Assembly: GCA_947258705.1 (NCBI GenBank)
Contig: CAMYJA010000013.1
Coordinates: 89,112-131,122 of the forward strand
From: an uncultured Hyphomicrobiaceae bacterium
GTDB lineage: Bacteria > Pseudomonadota > Alphaproteobacteria > Rhizobiales > CAMYJA01
DNA: 42,011 nucleotides
Reading direction: 5' to 3'
The number at the start of each line of letters is the position of its first letter. The first letter of the stretch is position 1. Made by a program: the position numbers and the translations under genes. Positions 1 to 8,906 of this stretch are shown in pieces. The notes under the pieces are model-generated. The model worked only from the letters and a program-made list of their open reading frames with translations. It was not told the DNA's origin and did no database searches.

Positions 1-297
1 GATACGCTCAAGCTCGTTGATGAGGAAATTCACCGGTTTGTAGAAGAAGGCTATGAAACGGCGCGCAATATACTCGAAGAGCACATGGATCAGCTGCATA
101 TTATCGGTGAGGGGCTGCTTGAATATGAAACGCTCACCGGTACGGAAATCAAGGATCTCCTCGATGGCAAACCGCCACTTCGAGAGGATGACACTGATAT
201 TTCAGGCGGGCCAACGCCGTCGGCGGTGCCGACAACCGGCGTGAAGCCGAAGAGCAGCGATTCGGGTACAGGCGGCATGGAGCCGCAACCGACCTGA
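1..297 (+). CDS. ftsH: ATP-dependent zinc metalloprotease FtsH, C-terminal end (partial)
   Basis: The left edge opens inside a reading frame that runs to a TGA at 295-297. The 98 visible residues match the end of FtsH: a helical stretch (EEIHRFVEEGYETARNILEE) followed by LLEYETLTGTEIKDLL, which is the family's conserved GLLEYETL...EI..LL end of the protease domain. A low-complexity tail rich in Pro, Gly, Ser and Thr follows, as is usual in FtsH. The AAA+ domain and the HEXXH zinc site lie outside the window. FtsH is a membrane-anchored hexameric protease that degrades unstable regulators and misassembled membrane proteins. Its place just before folP and glmM is an old proteobacterial gene order. 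Confidence 0.93.
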   Translation, partial: DTLKLVDEEIHRFVEEGYETARNILEEHMDQLHIIGEGLLEYETLTGTEIKDLLDGKPPLREDDTDISGGPTPSAVPTTGVKPKSSDSGTGGMEPQPT

Positions 298-342
298 TAT
301 TTTGTCATTCGGCTTTGCTTGGATTGAAATAGAGCGTATTGA

Positions 343-371
343 GGGCTGCGGAATTAATCCGCGGCCCTTTT
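343..371 (+). terminator. Rho-independent terminator after ftsH
   Basis: A 9-bp stem pairs 343-351 (GGGCTGCGG) with 359-367 (CCGCGGCCC), with one U-G pair and a 7-nt AT-rich loop. Four T follow at 368-371. It lies between ftsH and folP and probably ends the ftsH transcript. Confidence 0.8.
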
Positions 372-393
372 CATCAATATGTCTTCCTGAAGC

Positions 394-1485
394 ATGTCAG
401 ACAATTCCTATATCCGCCCTCTCGGCATTATTCCAGCTCCTGAACTCGAAGATGGCGAGCGCTTTTTCGGCGGTTTGCCCCTGACCGGTGATGGTGCGCT
501 GTTTTATACGGCGGCGGAGATCATCGAGCGCCAGGATTCGGCCGTGGTGTCGCGAAAGCTGATAAGTCTCGGTGAGCTCTGGGAAAAAGATCTCAGCAAT
601 GATGGCGCGCGCGTTGCGGAGATGCTTGAGCGGATTTCGGACAGCCGGTCGCGGCTTTCGGGTCTGGATTATTCCCAGCCGATCGTCATGGGGATTGTGA
701 ACGTCACACCCGACAGTTTTTCGGATGGCGGTCAATTTTCAAATGCTCAAGACGCGATCGATCACGGGAAGCGCCTTGAGGATGAGGGGGCCCTGATACT
801 CGATATCGGCGGCGAGTCGACGCGTCCCGGTGCGGATGCGGTGCCGCTCGATGAAGAACTCCGCCGGGTCATGCCCGTGATCGAGGGGCTTTCGGGGCAT
901 GTCGAGGCGCGCATATCAATCGATACGAGAAAAAGCGATGTCATGCGGCGCGCGGCCGAGGCCGGGGTGGATATCATCAATGATGTGAGCGCACTTGTTC
1001 ATGATCCGGACAGTCTCGCGGTTGCGGCCGATACCGGCTTGCCTATCATTTTGATGCATGCGCGGGGCGATCCCGGATTCATGCAAAACGATCCGGTTTA
1101 TGAGGATGTCGTGCTTGACGTATTCGATTTTCTGAACGGCCGGATCAGGGCCTGCGAGGAGGCCGGTATCGGCCGCTCGCGACTGGTGGCCGATCCGGGT
1201 ATCGGTTTTGGCAAAACTGCGGAACACAATCTCGCGCTCATTCACGGGTTAAGCCTTTTTCACGGTCTGGGCGTGCCTTTGCTGATCGGTGCTTCGCGCA
1301 AGAGATTTATCGGAGCGATCACCGGTGAGGCGGACGCAAAAAAAAGACTGCCCGGATCTCTGGCGGCCGCACTATCTGCGGTGGGGCAGGGTGTGCAGAT
1401 CATCCGGGTTCATGATGTGGAGCAAACGGTACAGGCCCTCAAGCTTTGGCGCGCCATCGAGACCGGTCAGGGTTCTGTAATTTAA
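394..1485 (+). CDS. folP: Dihydropteroate synthase
   Basis: Condenses 6-hydroxymethyl-7,8-dihydropterin diphosphate with p-aminobenzoate to give dihydropteroate in folate synthesis, in the cytoplasm. The TIM-barrel enzyme starts near residue 97 with the pterin-binding signature MGIVNVTPDSFSDGG. DIGGESTRPGA follows, then DPGIGFGK and GASRKRFIGAI near the end. At 363 residues it is about 85-95 longer than minimal FolP because of an N-terminal extension (YIRPLGIIPAP...). From family knowledge such extensions are common in alphaproteobacterial FolP, so this looks like a lineage feature rather than a wrong start. No strong ribosome binding site is seen before the ATG. It lies between ftsH and glmM, as in many proteobacteria. 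Confidence 0.95.
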   Translation: MSDNSYIRPLGIIPAPELEDGERFFGGLPLTGDGALFYTAAEIIERQDSAVVSRKLISLGELWEKDLSNDGARVAEMLERISDSRSRLSGLDYSQPIVMGIVNVTPDSFSDGGQFSNAQDAIDHGKRLEDEGALILDIGGESTRPGADAVPLDEELRRVMPVIEGLSGHVEARISIDTRKSDVMRRAAEAGVDIINDVSALVHDPDSLAVAADTGLPIILMHARGDPGFMQNDPVYEDVVLDVFDFLNGRIRACEEAGIGRSRLVADPGIGFGKTAEHNLALIHGLSLFHGLGVPLLIGASRKRFIGAITGEADAKKRLPGSLAAALSAVGQGVQIIRVHDVEQTVQALKLWRAIETGQGSVI

Positions 1486-1502
1486 GAATATATTTTGTGA
1501 GA

Positions 1503-1508
1503 TATAAT
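1503..1508 (+). promoter_or_regulatory. Possible -10 element upstream of glmM
   Basis: A perfect TATAAT lies in an AT-rich stretch between folP and glmM. The matching -35 position, around 1480-1485, reads ATTTAA and is poor. This is a weak promoter call; the gene could also be read through from folP. Confidence 0.25.
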
Positions 1509-1625
1509 ATACGGCTGAAGGATGCATAATAAGCGCAATTATTGGCGTGATTCATGCAGGGCTCCAAGTTCGGATCTGCGCCGAATAACATTCAAAAAAC
1601 GCTCTTATTGAAAATGAGGAATGAT

Positions 1626-2972
1626 ATGTCGCGTCAGTATTTTGGGACCGATGGAATTCGTGGTTTGGCAAACAGCCATCCCATTACCTCTGATATTGCG
1701 CTCCGGGTCGGCATGGCGGCCGGAAACATATTCAAAAGCGGCGACCGTCGCCACCGTGTCCTTATCGGCAAGGATACACGGCTTTCTGGCTATATGATCG
1801 AATCCGCACTGGTGTCGGGCTTTACCGCGGTCGGCATGGAAGTGTTTCAGGTCGGTCCGCTGCCGACCCCCGCGGTCGCGATGCTGACACGCTCCATGCG
1901 CGCCGATCTGGGTGTCATGATTTCAGCGTCTCATAATCCCTATTGCGACAATGGCATCAAGTTTTTCGGACCCGACGGATACAAGCTTTCCGACGAAATG
2001 GAAAAGCGGATCGAAGAATTGATGGACGGCGAGATAAACGGCCTTCTCGTGCCCCCTGAGCAAATCGGGCGTGCAACACGCGTTGAAAGCGCACGGGAGC
2101 GCTATATCGAATTTGCCAAGCGAACCCTACCGAGAAATCTGAAGCTGAACGGTCTTCGTGTGGTAATCGATTGCGCCAATGGTGCGGGTTACAAGGTGGC
2201 CCCTCTGGCACTTTGGGAGCTTGGTGCGGAAGTCGTATCGATTGGCATCGATCCGGATGGAACGAACATCAATAAGGATTGTGGCTCAACATCGCCAAAG
2301 GCGCTGTGCGACAAGGTGCGGGAAGTCCGCGCGGATGTCGGTATCGCGCTTGACGGGGATGCCGACCGGGTCATGATTGCCGATGAAAACGGGCGTATCG
2401 TCGATGGCGACCAGATCATGGCCGTGATTGCGCAATCCTGGCAAAAGCGGGATTTGCTTACTGCCGGCGGGGTTGTTGCCACGGTGATGTCAAACCTCGG
2501 GCTTGAGCGGCATCTGGGGGATCTGGGCTTGACGCTGGCCCGAACGCCTGTGGGCGACCGCTATGTTGTCGAATATATGCGCAAGCATGGCTATAATGTC
2601 GGCGGCGAGCAGTCGGGGCATATTGTGCTTTCAGATTTTACCACCACGGGTGACGGACTTGTTTCAGCGCTGCAGATACTGGCCTGTGTGGTGGAAAGCG
2701 GAAAAAAAGTCAGCGAGGTGTGCGACCGGTTCGAGCCATTGCCGCAATTGCTCGAAAATGTCCGCTATTCGAAAGGTGCGCCGCTCAAGAACAAATGCGT
2801 ACGCGAGGCCATAACGTCGGGGCAGGACCGGCTTGGCCAGACGGGACGTCTTGTCATACGGCCATCTGGGACGGAGCCCGTCATCCGTGTGATGGCCGAG
2901 GGCGATGACGCGGGGCTCGTTTCCGATGTCGTTGGCGACATCGTTCAGGCATTGCGCAAAACCGCCGCATGA
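1626..2972 (+). CDS. glmM: Phosphoglucosamine mutase
   Basis: Interconverts glucosamine-6-phosphate and glucosamine-1-phosphate, the step before GlmU makes UDP-GlcNAc for peptidoglycan and LPS. The start at 1626 gives [13 protein letters not shown], the normal N-terminus. GAGGA at 1616-1620 sits 5 nt before it, so the longer frame from 1554 is not needed. The 448-residue length is typical. Visible sites are the phosphoserine loop ISASHNP with Ser102, the metal-binding DGDADR at 243-248, the sugar-binding GGEQSGH, and the C-terminal phosphate-binding RPSGTEP. It connects to the Mur genes in the right half of the window by pathway. Confidence 0.97.
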   Translation: MSRQYFGTDGIRGLANSHPITSDIALRVGMAAGNIFKSGDRRHRVLIGKDTRLSGYMIESALVSGFTAVGMEVFQVGPLPTPAVAMLTRSMRADLGVMISASHNPYCDNGIKFFGPDGYKLSDEMEKRIEELMDGEINGLLVPPEQIGRATRVESARERYIEFAKRTLPRNLKLNGLRVVIDCANGAGYKVAPLALWELGAEVVSIGIDPDGTNINKDCGSTSPKALCDKVREVRADVGIALDGDADRVMIADENGRIVDGDQIMAVIAQSWQKRDLLTAGGVVATVMSNLGLERHLGDLGLTLARTPVGDRYVVEYMRKHGYNVGGEQSGHIVLSDFTTTGDGLVSALQILACVVESGKKVSEVCDRFEPLPQLLENVRYSKGAPLKNKCVREAITSGQDRLGQTGRLVIRPSGTEPVIRVMAEGDDAGLVSDVVGDIVQALRKTAA

Positions 2973-3070
2973 GCGGACCCCGCATTTGCGTCTATTGTTC
3001 CGGACGATCCGCCTTTATCCGATATCCGACAGTTCTGAACGGACAGAAAAAAATACGGTTATTTACCCGG

Positions 3071-3085
3071 TTAATGAACTTTTAA
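3071..3085. promoter_or_regulatory. CtrA-type box TTAA-N7-TTAA
   Basis: TTAA at 3071-3074 and TTAA at 3082-3085 are separated by exactly 7 nt. This is the full consensus for CtrA, the alphaproteobacterial cell-cycle response regulator. It lies about 95 nt upstream of the outer-membrane protein gene at 3181. The match is seen directly; binding is inferred. Confidence 0.45.
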
Positions 3086-3115
3086 ATTTTCTGAATCATA
3101 GTCCCATTATGAAAC

Positions 3116-3141
3116 ATGACAGGGCGATTGCGCGCTGTCAT
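3116..3141 (+). repeat. Inverted repeat in the leader of the outer-membrane protein gene
   Basis: ATGACAG at 3116-3122 is perfectly inverted as CTGTCAT at 3135-3141, with partial inner pairing (GCG/CGC). There is no T run, so it is not a standard terminator. It may be a 5' UTR hairpin or an operator. Confidence 0.4.
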
Positions 3142-3180
3142 TGACCGCGCATTGCGGTTGCACTGGTAGAGGGGACTCTG

Positions 3181-3966
3181 ATGACTAGATTCAGTATTTC
3201 GATTGTTGCGGGCGCGGCGCTGTTTATTGCTTTTTCCACAGTTGCTCAGGCAGGTGGAATTTATGCGGAGGAAGGCGGCAGCCTGAAGGATCCGGTTTAT
3301 ACCGGGGTGCCGGTTCCGGCTCCAATGCCCATTCCAGAAACAACTGCATGGTATATCCGAGGTGATGCCGGTTTTGCATCCTATCAAGAACCTGATGTGC
3401 TGGAAGAGAATATTGCCAGTCTCGTAAACACCGGTATTGACTCCACATGGACGGTCGGCGCCGGTATCGGTTATTATTTCACGCCTAATCTACGTGGTGA
3501 TATTACCGTCGACTATTTTTCCGAAACCATAGTCAAAGGCAGAAACATTTCTGCTGCGACGACTTTCGGGATCGGGCGGCGTGCGTTCGATCTCAACAGC
3601 CGTGTCGTGCTTGCCAACCTCTATTATGATTTCGATCAACGCGGCCATTTCTCTCCTTATGTGGGCGTAGGTATTGGCGCTGCGTGGAACAAGGCAGGGC
3701 CCGGGACGGCATATAGCGCTGCCGGAAACGGCATCATCCATGATGCAAGCACAACCGATATTGCCGTGGCCCTCATGGCCGGGGCGTCTGTCAAGATCGA
3801 GGAGGGGCTGCATTTCGATGCCAATTACCGCTATCTCTATCTCGGTGAAGCGCATACCGGAATCATTACCGATCCTGCAGCAGTCATTCCCGATGGCGGC
3901 GATACTGCAATTGACGAGCTTCATGTGCACCAATTCCGTGTCGGCCTGCGCCAGGACATCTGGTAG
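3181..3966 (+). CDS. Outer-membrane beta-barrel protein (Omp25/OmpA-barrel type)
   Basis: A 261-residue exported protein. Residues 1-24 form a signal peptide (hydrophobic core, then TVAQA before Gly). A short Pro-rich linker (VPVPAPMPIPE) is followed by alternating hydrophobic strands typical of a small 8-strand barrel, for example WTVGAGIGYYF, GHFSPYVGVGIGAAW and HFDANYRYLYLG. It ends in Trp, the aromatic terminal residue used for outer-membrane insertion. Alphaproteobacterial relatives (Omp25, RopB, 'outer membrane beta-barrel protein') are abundant surface proteins. A GAGGGG ribosome site lies just before the ATG. A CtrA-type box lies upstream and a strong terminator follows, so it is probably transcribed alone. 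The exact role is unknown. Confidence 0.85.
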   Translation: MTRFSISIVAGAALFIAFSTVAQAGGIYAEEGGSLKDPVYTGVPVPAPMPIPETTAWYIRGDAGFASYQEPDVLEENIASLVNTGIDSTWTVGAGIGYYFTPNLRGDITVDYFSETIVKGRNISAATTFGIGRRAFDLNSRVVLANLYYDFDQRGHFSPYVGVGIGAAWNKAGPGTAYSAAGNGIIHDASTTDIAVALMAGASVKIEEGLHFDANYRYLYLGEAHTGIITDPAAVIPDGGDTAIDELHVHQFRVGLRQDIW

Positions 3967-4030
3967 CAACCGGCGGGTGCGGATAGGCTCGCCAACGACC
4001 GATATGACGATGTTATGACGATACAGAATG

Positions 4031-4057
4031 AATGACGGGCTTCGGTCCGTCATTTTT
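4031..4057 (+). terminator. Strong terminator with UUCG tetraloop
   Basis: AATGACGG at 4031-4038 pairs with CCGTCATT at 4047-4054. Inside the stem, a G-U pair and C-G close a TTCG tetraloop at 4041-4044, an extra-stable C(UUCG)G cap. The 3' arm runs into TTTTT. It ends the outer-membrane protein transcript. Confidence 0.92.
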
Positions 4058-4090
4058 CGTATGGCGACCATTTGTCCCGCAATTGTCGTT

Positions 4091-4172
4091 GACTCTCTCC
4101 TCCATCATCTTTACCCACGGCGATGGGACACCTCTCCCCAACGAGAGGCAACTATCTGTGAGGGTAGATAAA
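4091..4172 (+). promoter_or_regulatory. Candidate serC leader RNA
   Basis: Three short hairpins stand in a row directly before serC. They are CCCA 4114-4117 / TGGG 4124-4127, CCTCTC 4131-4136 / GAGAGG 4143-4148, and TATCT 4153-4157 / AGATA 4166-4170. The last one holds the ribosome binding site GAGGG (4160-4164) in its loop. An upstream CT-rich run near 4092-4102 could compete for the GAGAGG arm. A conserved 'serC' leader motif has been described upstream of serC in alphaproteobacteria; position and shape fit, but a covariance-model match was not run. Confidence 0.55.
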
Positions 4173-5339
4173 ATGACAGCTACGAACAAACCGGCTTTGC
4201 GGCCGGCAAATCCTAATTTTTCATCCGGTCCCTGCTCCAAGCGGCCCGGGTGGTCTCTCGAAAATCTCAACAATGCAGTCCTTGGACGCTCTCATCGCGC
4301 CAAGATCGGTAAATCGCGTCTGAAGCTCGCGATCGATAAAACCCATGAGCTTCTCGGATTGCCTGAGGATTATCTGGTGGGCATTATGCCGGCATCCGAT
4401 ACGGGCACGTTCGAGGCTGCGATGTGGAGTTTGCTGGGCGAACGCGGCGTCGATGTTCTGGCATGGGAAAGCTTTGGCAGCGGCTGGGTGACGGATATCG
4501 TCAAGCAGCTCAAGCTGGCCGATGCGCGAAAATTCGAAGCCGGATATGGTGAATTGCCGGACCTTGCCCAGGTCGATTTTACAAGGGACGTCGTTTTTAC
4601 ATGGAACGGGACGACTTCAGGTGTGCGGGTGCCTAACGGGGACTGGATCAGCGATGACCGTCAAGGATTGACGCTCTGCGACGCGACATCAGCGGCATTC
4701 GCCCAGGATATCGATTGGCCGAAAATCGACGTGGCTTCATTCTCATGGCAGAAAGTCATGGGAGGCGAGGCACAGCATGGCATTCTCATCCTTTCGCCGC
4801 GCGCGGTCGCGCGTCTAGAAAGCTATGAGCCCGACTGGCCGGTACCAAAAATTTTCCGCATGACCAAGGGCGGCAAGCTTATCAAGGGTATTTTTGAGGG
4901 CGCGACCATCAATACGCCCTCAATGCTTTGTGTCGAGGATTATCTAGATGCTTTGTCCTGGGCGGAAAGTCTCGGCGGGGCTGCGGCCATGCGGGAGCGC
5001 GCCGACAGCAACGCCCGGGTGATTTCGGACTGGGTGGCGGATACGGATTGGGCTGACTTTCTGGCTTCGGATCCATTGATCAGGTCAAATACTTCGGTCT
5101 GTCTGAAAGTGGTCGACAAGGATGTCAACCAGCTCGATCAGGACGGACAGACTTCCTTTGCCAAGTCTATGGTTGCGCTTCTCGAAGGAGAAGGGGTTGC
5201 TTATGACATCGGTTCCTACCGCGATGCACCGGCGGGACTGCGTATCTGGGCCGGATCGACGATCGAGACAAGCGATCTCGAAGCATTGATGCCATGGCTC
5301 GATTGGGCATTCTCCGTGACCAAGGCGGAATCTGCCTGA
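4173..5339 (+). CDS. serC: Phosphoserine aminotransferase (Rhizobium/Methanosarcina type)
   Basis: Transfers the amino group of glutamate to 3-phosphohydroxypyruvate, giving phosphoserine; the same enzyme type often serves in PLP synthesis. At 388 residues it has the PLP Schiff-base lysine in [13 protein letters not shown] (Lys194). The N-terminal [15 protein letters not shown] is diagnostic of the alphaproteobacterial subclass rather than the E. coli one. The ATG at 4173 is chosen because it gives this N-terminus and has GAGGG 8 nt upstream; a longer frame reaches back to 4032 but would run across the terminator. It is followed by serA after 93 nt, so the two probably form a serine operon controlled at the leader. 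Confidence 0.95.
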   Translation: MTATNKPALRPANPNFSSGPCSKRPGWSLENLNNAVLGRSHRAKIGKSRLKLAIDKTHELLGLPEDYLVGIMPASDTGTFEAAMWSLLGERGVDVLAWESFGSGWVTDIVKQLKLADARKFEAGYGELPDLAQVDFTRDVVFTWNGTTSGVRVPNGDWISDDRQGLTLCDATSAAFAQDIDWPKIDVASFSWQKVMGGEAQHGILILSPRAVARLESYEPDWPVPKIFRMTKGGKLIKGIFEGATINTPSMLCVEDYLDALSWAESLGGAAAMRERADSNARVISDWVADTDWADFLASDPLIRSNTSVCLKVVDKDVNQLDQDGQTSFAKSMVALLEGEGVAYDIGSYRDAPAGLRIWAGSTIETSDLEALMPWLDWAFSVTKAESA

Positions 5340-5432
5340 CGTTGCGGCGAACAGTTTTTCTAACATCCTAAAAGACTATTCTGCCGGTTCATTACGGCCA
5401 GCAGATTTCACAATCAACCGGAGGATGCTGTG

Positions 5433-7013
5433 ATGGCACCAAAAGTACTAATATCAGACGATATGTCGCCGCTGGCGAAGGACGTGTTTGAGAAACGCGG
5501 TATCGATGTCGATGTCATAACGGGGCTCGATCGCGACGAGCTGATCAAGATCATCGGAAAATATGACGGTCTTGCCGTGCGGTCGGCCACCAAAGCCACG
5601 GAAAAAGTCATCGCGGCGGCCGATAATCTCAAAGTAATAGGCCGGGCCGGTATCGGCGTCGATAATATCGATATTCCGGCAGCCTCGGCGCGCGGCATCA
5701 TCGTCATGAATACGCCGTTCGGAAACTCAATCACGACAGCGGAACATGCCATTACGATGCTGATGGCCCTGGCCCGTGATATTCCTGCCGCCGACAAATC
5801 TACGCAAGGCGGGAAATGGGAGAAATCCCGTTTTATGGGCATTGAAGTGACCGGCAAGACGCTCGGGCTCATCGGCTGCGGTAATATCGGGTCGAATGTG
5901 GCTGAACGGGCGATCGGTCTCAAAATGAAAGTGGTGGCCTTCGATCCTTTTCTTTCAACGGAGCGGGCGCGCGACATCGGTGTCGAGAAAGTCGAACTTG
6001 ACGAACTCTATTCACGGTCCGATTTCATTACATTGCACACCCCCAAAACGGATAAAACCGCCAACATGATCAATGCCGAAGCTTTTGCGAAAATGAAAAA
6101 GGGGGTTCGTATCGTCAATTGCGCGCGCGGCGGTTTGATCGACGAGATGGCGCTGAAGGCGGCACTCGAGAGTGGTCATGTCGCCGGTGCGGCGCTGGAT
6201 GTATTCGAAGTGGAGCCCGCAAAGGACAACGAGCTGTTCGGCATGGAAAATGTCATATGCACGCCGCATCTGGGGGCATCTACAACCGAAGCGCAGGAGA
6301 ATGTTGCCGTTCAGGTCGCCGAGCAATTGTCGGAATATCTTCTGACAGGCGCCATTACAAATGCGATCAACTTCCCGTCCATCTCGGCCGAAGAGGCGCC
6401 TAAGCTGAAACCATATGTGAAGCTTGCCGAACAACTCGGATTATTCGCCGGTCAGATTACGGAAACAGGACTTAAATCCATCAAAATCGAATATGCCGGT
6501 GATATTGCCGAGATGAATACGCGAGCGCTGACATCAGCCGCACTGGCGGGTGTTCTCAAACCTTTGCTTTCGGACGTCAACATGGTTTCCGCGCCTGTTC
6601 TCGCCCGGGATCGAGGCATCAATATCGAGGAAACGACCCGCGGGCAGGAAGGGGCCTATGAAAGCTATATGCGCCTGACCATTGAAACGGAGCAGCAGGA
6701 GCGTTCGGTTGCGGGTACGGTATTTTCCGATGGCAAACCACGGCTTATCCAGATTCGGGGTATCAATATGGAGGCTGAACTGGGTCCACATATGCTTTAT
6801 ACGGAAAATTGCGACAAGCCCGGTTTTGTCGGCGCCCTCGGGACAGCGCTGGGCAATGCCAATGTGAATATTTCGACTTTCAACCTCGGGCGGGAAGAGG
6901 CTGGCGGCAATGCCATTGCGCTGATCGGGATCGACGATGAAATCAAGGACGAAACGATTGATGACGTTCGGCATCTTCCGCATGTGGTGCGGGCCCGCAG
7001 AATGGCCTTCTAA
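5433..7013 (+). CDS. serA: D-3-phosphoglycerate dehydrogenase, long form with ACT domain
   Basis: Catalyses the first step of serine synthesis, NAD-dependent oxidation of 3-phosphoglycerate. The protein has 526 residues. The nucleotide fold carries GLIGCGNIGSNVAERA at 145-160, followed by catalytic Arg232 (NCARGGLIDE), Glu261 (EVEP) and His279 (CTPHLGAST). After residue about 320 come the intervening allosteric substrate-binding domain and a C-terminal ACT domain (about 453-526), which in the long form usually mediates serine feedback. Start choice: GGAGG at 5420-5424 stands 8 nt before ATG 5433; a GTG directly upstream at 5430 is also possible. It sits downstream of serC and ends at a strong terminator. 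Confidence 0.96.
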   Translation: MAPKVLISDDMSPLAKDVFEKRGIDVDVITGLDRDELIKIIGKYDGLAVRSATKATEKVIAAADNLKVIGRAGIGVDNIDIPAASARGIIVMNTPFGNSITTAEHAITMLMALARDIPAADKSTQGGKWEKSRFMGIEVTGKTLGLIGCGNIGSNVAERAIGLKMKVVAFDPFLSTERARDIGVEKVELDELYSRSDFITLHTPKTDKTANMINAEAFAKMKKGVRIVNCARGGLIDEMALKAALESGHVAGAALDVFEVEPAKDNELFGMENVICTPHLGASTTEAQENVAVQVAEQLSEYLLTGAITNAINFPSISAEEAPKLKPYVKLAEQLGLFAGQITETGLKSIKIEYAGDIAEMNTRALTSAALAGVLKPLLSDVNMVSAPVLARDRGINIEETTRGQEGAYESYMRLTIETEQQERSVAGTVFSDGKPRLIQIRGINMEAELGPHMLYTENCDKPGFVGALGTALGNANVNISTFNLGREEAGGNAIALIGIDDEIKDETIDDVRHLPHVVRARRMAF

Positions 7014-7050
7014 AATCCCAAGGCCGGCAATCAGTATATTGCGTTTCTCA

Positions 7051-7081
7051 AAGCAGCCCCCTGATGGGGCTGCTTTTTTTT
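7051..7081 (+). terminator. Strong Rho-independent terminator after serA
   Basis: A perfect 10-bp stem pairs 7051-7060 (AAGCAGCCCC) with 7066-7075 (GGGGCTGCTT) around a 5-nt loop. Seven or more T follow. It ends the serC-serA transcript. Confidence 0.95.
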
Positions 7082-7167
7082 ACGGGAAGTTTAGGCACGA
7101 CAAAGTTCGGTCATGTTATGAGGGGTATGTTTTTTCTTTATTGGTTGTGCAATCGGGAGTGAAAAAT

Positions 7168-8862
7168 ATGCGTATCTTTCTTTTTTTCGGTGTGTTGTTT
7201 CTTATCGGAACCGGGCCAAGTTCTGCCGCCGAGTTTGCCGGGGCATCGAGGATCAAGGAGGTTACCGTATTTCCGCGCGGCGCCGATGTGACGCGCGAGG
7301 CGCGCGTTACGCTAGACGGTGGCGACCATGTCGTCGTTCTCGACGATCTGCCATATGGACTGCGCTCCAATTCGATCAGAGTCGAGGGCAGATCCCAGGC
7401 CGGGGTTGAGATCGGCGGGCTCGACGTCAAAACAATCTATGTAGGGCGGGAGAATGCCTCACAGAGAAAGGCGCTTGAGGATCAGATATTGAAGGCCGGT
7501 GACGAACGCCGTGCACTTGATGCCGTTATTCAGACGGCCGAGGCGCAAAAACGTCTCATTGCCAATCTTGCCGAGCTGCCGACACGTCCCATCAAAGGCG
7601 ATGGCGCAGCACTTGCGGGCGGCGCCGACTGGGGAAAGATCTTCTCTGTTATCGGCGGAAAAATGGCCGAGGCCCAGGCCGTTATTCTGGAAACACGGGT
7701 CAAGCAAAGGGAGATTGACGAAAAAATAAAGGATTTAAAAAAGAAGCTTGCGCAAACCGCATCAAGGCAGGAACGACGGACGCGATTGGCTATCCGCGTC
7801 ACGGCAGCGGCTGCCGGATCGGCCCAATTCACGATCAAATACCAGATCCGCGGGGCGTCCTGGCAACCGCTTTATGAGGCGCGGCTGGTAACGGGCGAGG
7901 GTGGCGGCGCGGCAGGGCTTCGTCTCATCAGGCGCGCCCGCATCTTGCAGTCGAGCGGCGAGGATTGGGACAATGTCAAACTCAGACTATCGACAACGCG
8001 GCCGTCGCAAGGCACCGCTGCGCCGGTACTCAATCCGGTGCGCATTGTTTTTCTGCCAAAGCCCGCTCCCAAGGTGAGGCCACAACAGCAGTCATACGGC
8101 ATGGGTGGCGCCATGTCGGACGAGGCGGAAAGAACAGCGATGAAACCTGCCACTCGGGTCGGAGGCGCTGGGACATTGACAAGACGTGTGATGAGGCAAA
8201 AAACTGCCAACATCATTCAAGCGCCGTTTCAGGCCATATATGAAATACCAGGGGCTCAGAGCATCCCGAATGAGGGCGATGCGAAGCAGGTTCAGATCGA
8301 TGCGCTCGAAATGAAGCCTGAACTTGTGGTGCGCAGCGTTCCCAGTCACTCGGCTACGGCCTATCTTTACGGAAAAATAAAAATAAATCCCGATGTTTCG
8401 CTATTGGGCGGGCAGGTCGCGCTCTTCAGGGACGGGGTGTTTGTCGGGAATGGCGGATTGCCGCTATTGAGCGGCGGTGAAGATCATGAACTCGGTTTCG
8501 GGGTCGATGACGGGGTACGCATAAAGTATGCGGTGATCTCGAAGAAGAAGGGCGAGTCTGGAATATTGACCAAGTCCAGAACGGATGAACGGAAATACAA
8601 GATCACGGTTTCCAATCTGCACAAGATCCCGGTCAAAATCGAAGTCATTGAGCGGATTCCGGTTTCGGGCCATGAGGACATTCTGATTAAACCTCTCTCC
8701 GGCGCGACGAAACCGTCGCGTGTGGATATTGACGACAAATCGGGTGTGCAGGCCTGGGATATGACGCTTAAACCTGGCAAGGACCAGACCGTCTGGTTCG
8801 GTTATGAAATCAGCTGGCCGAAAGACCGCAAGATCCGGGAAGTCGCTGCGGGTGTGCGTTAG
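7168..8862 (+). CDS. MuiA-like exported protein (DUF4140/DUF4139)
   Basis: A 564-residue protein starting at ATG 7168, with GGGAG about 8 nt upstream. An in-frame extension back into serA is rejected because it crosses the terminator. Residues 1-20 look like a signal peptide ending TGPSSAA. The mature N-terminus (RIKEVTVFPRGADVTREARV) matches the DUF4140 beta domain. A charged coiled coil follows at about 95-190, then the DUF4139 beta-rich domain, including FTIKYQIRGASWQPLYEARL and the C-terminal KVEVIERIPVSG-like region with a closing GY.ISWP segment. The family is called 'mucoidy inhibitor MuiA' from a capsule phenotype; its biochemical role is not established. It is a single gene, convergent with the EamA gene. 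Confidence 0.82.
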   Translation: MRIFLFFGVLFLIGTGPSSAAEFAGASRIKEVTVFPRGADVTREARVTLDGGDHVVVLDDLPYGLRSNSIRVEGRSQAGVEIGGLDVKTIYVGRENASQRKALEDQILKAGDERRALDAVIQTAEAQKRLIANLAELPTRPIKGDGAALAGGADWGKIFSVIGGKMAEAQAVILETRVKQREIDEKIKDLKKKLAQTASRQERRTRLAIRVTAAAAGSAQFTIKYQIRGASWQPLYEARLVTGEGGGAAGLRLIRRARILQSSGEDWDNVKLRLSTTRPSQGTAAPVLNPVRIVFLPKPAPKVRPQQQSYGMGGAMSDEAERTAMKPATRVGGAGTLTRRVMRQKTANIIQAPFQAIYEIPGAQSIPNEGDAKQVQIDALEMKPELVVRSVPSHSATAYLYGKIKINPDVSLLGGQVALFRDGVFVGNGGLPLLSGGEDHELGFGVDDGVRIKYAVISKKKGESGILTKSRTDERKYKITVSNLHKIPVKIEVIERIPVSGHEDILIKPLSGATKPSRVDIDDKSGVQAWDMTLKPGKDQTVWFGYEISWPKDRKIREVAAGVR

Positions 8863-8906
8863 CACCGCCGCCTTGTCTGCGGCCTGCGCATCATTTGCGG
8901 GCGGTG
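8863..8906. terminator. Possible bidirectional terminator between convergent genes
   Basis: Two nested inverted repeats lie here: GCCGC 8867-8871 / GCGGC 8879-8883, and CACCGCC 8863-8869 / GGCGGTG 8900-8906. They sit between the convergent MuiA-like and EamA genes, but there is no clear T run on either strand. Confidence 0.3.

Noticed and set aside
394-680. FolP N-terminal extension as a fused extra domain
   Set aside because: Similar extensions are common in alphaproteobacterial FolP as far as I recall, and no second domain is recognisable.
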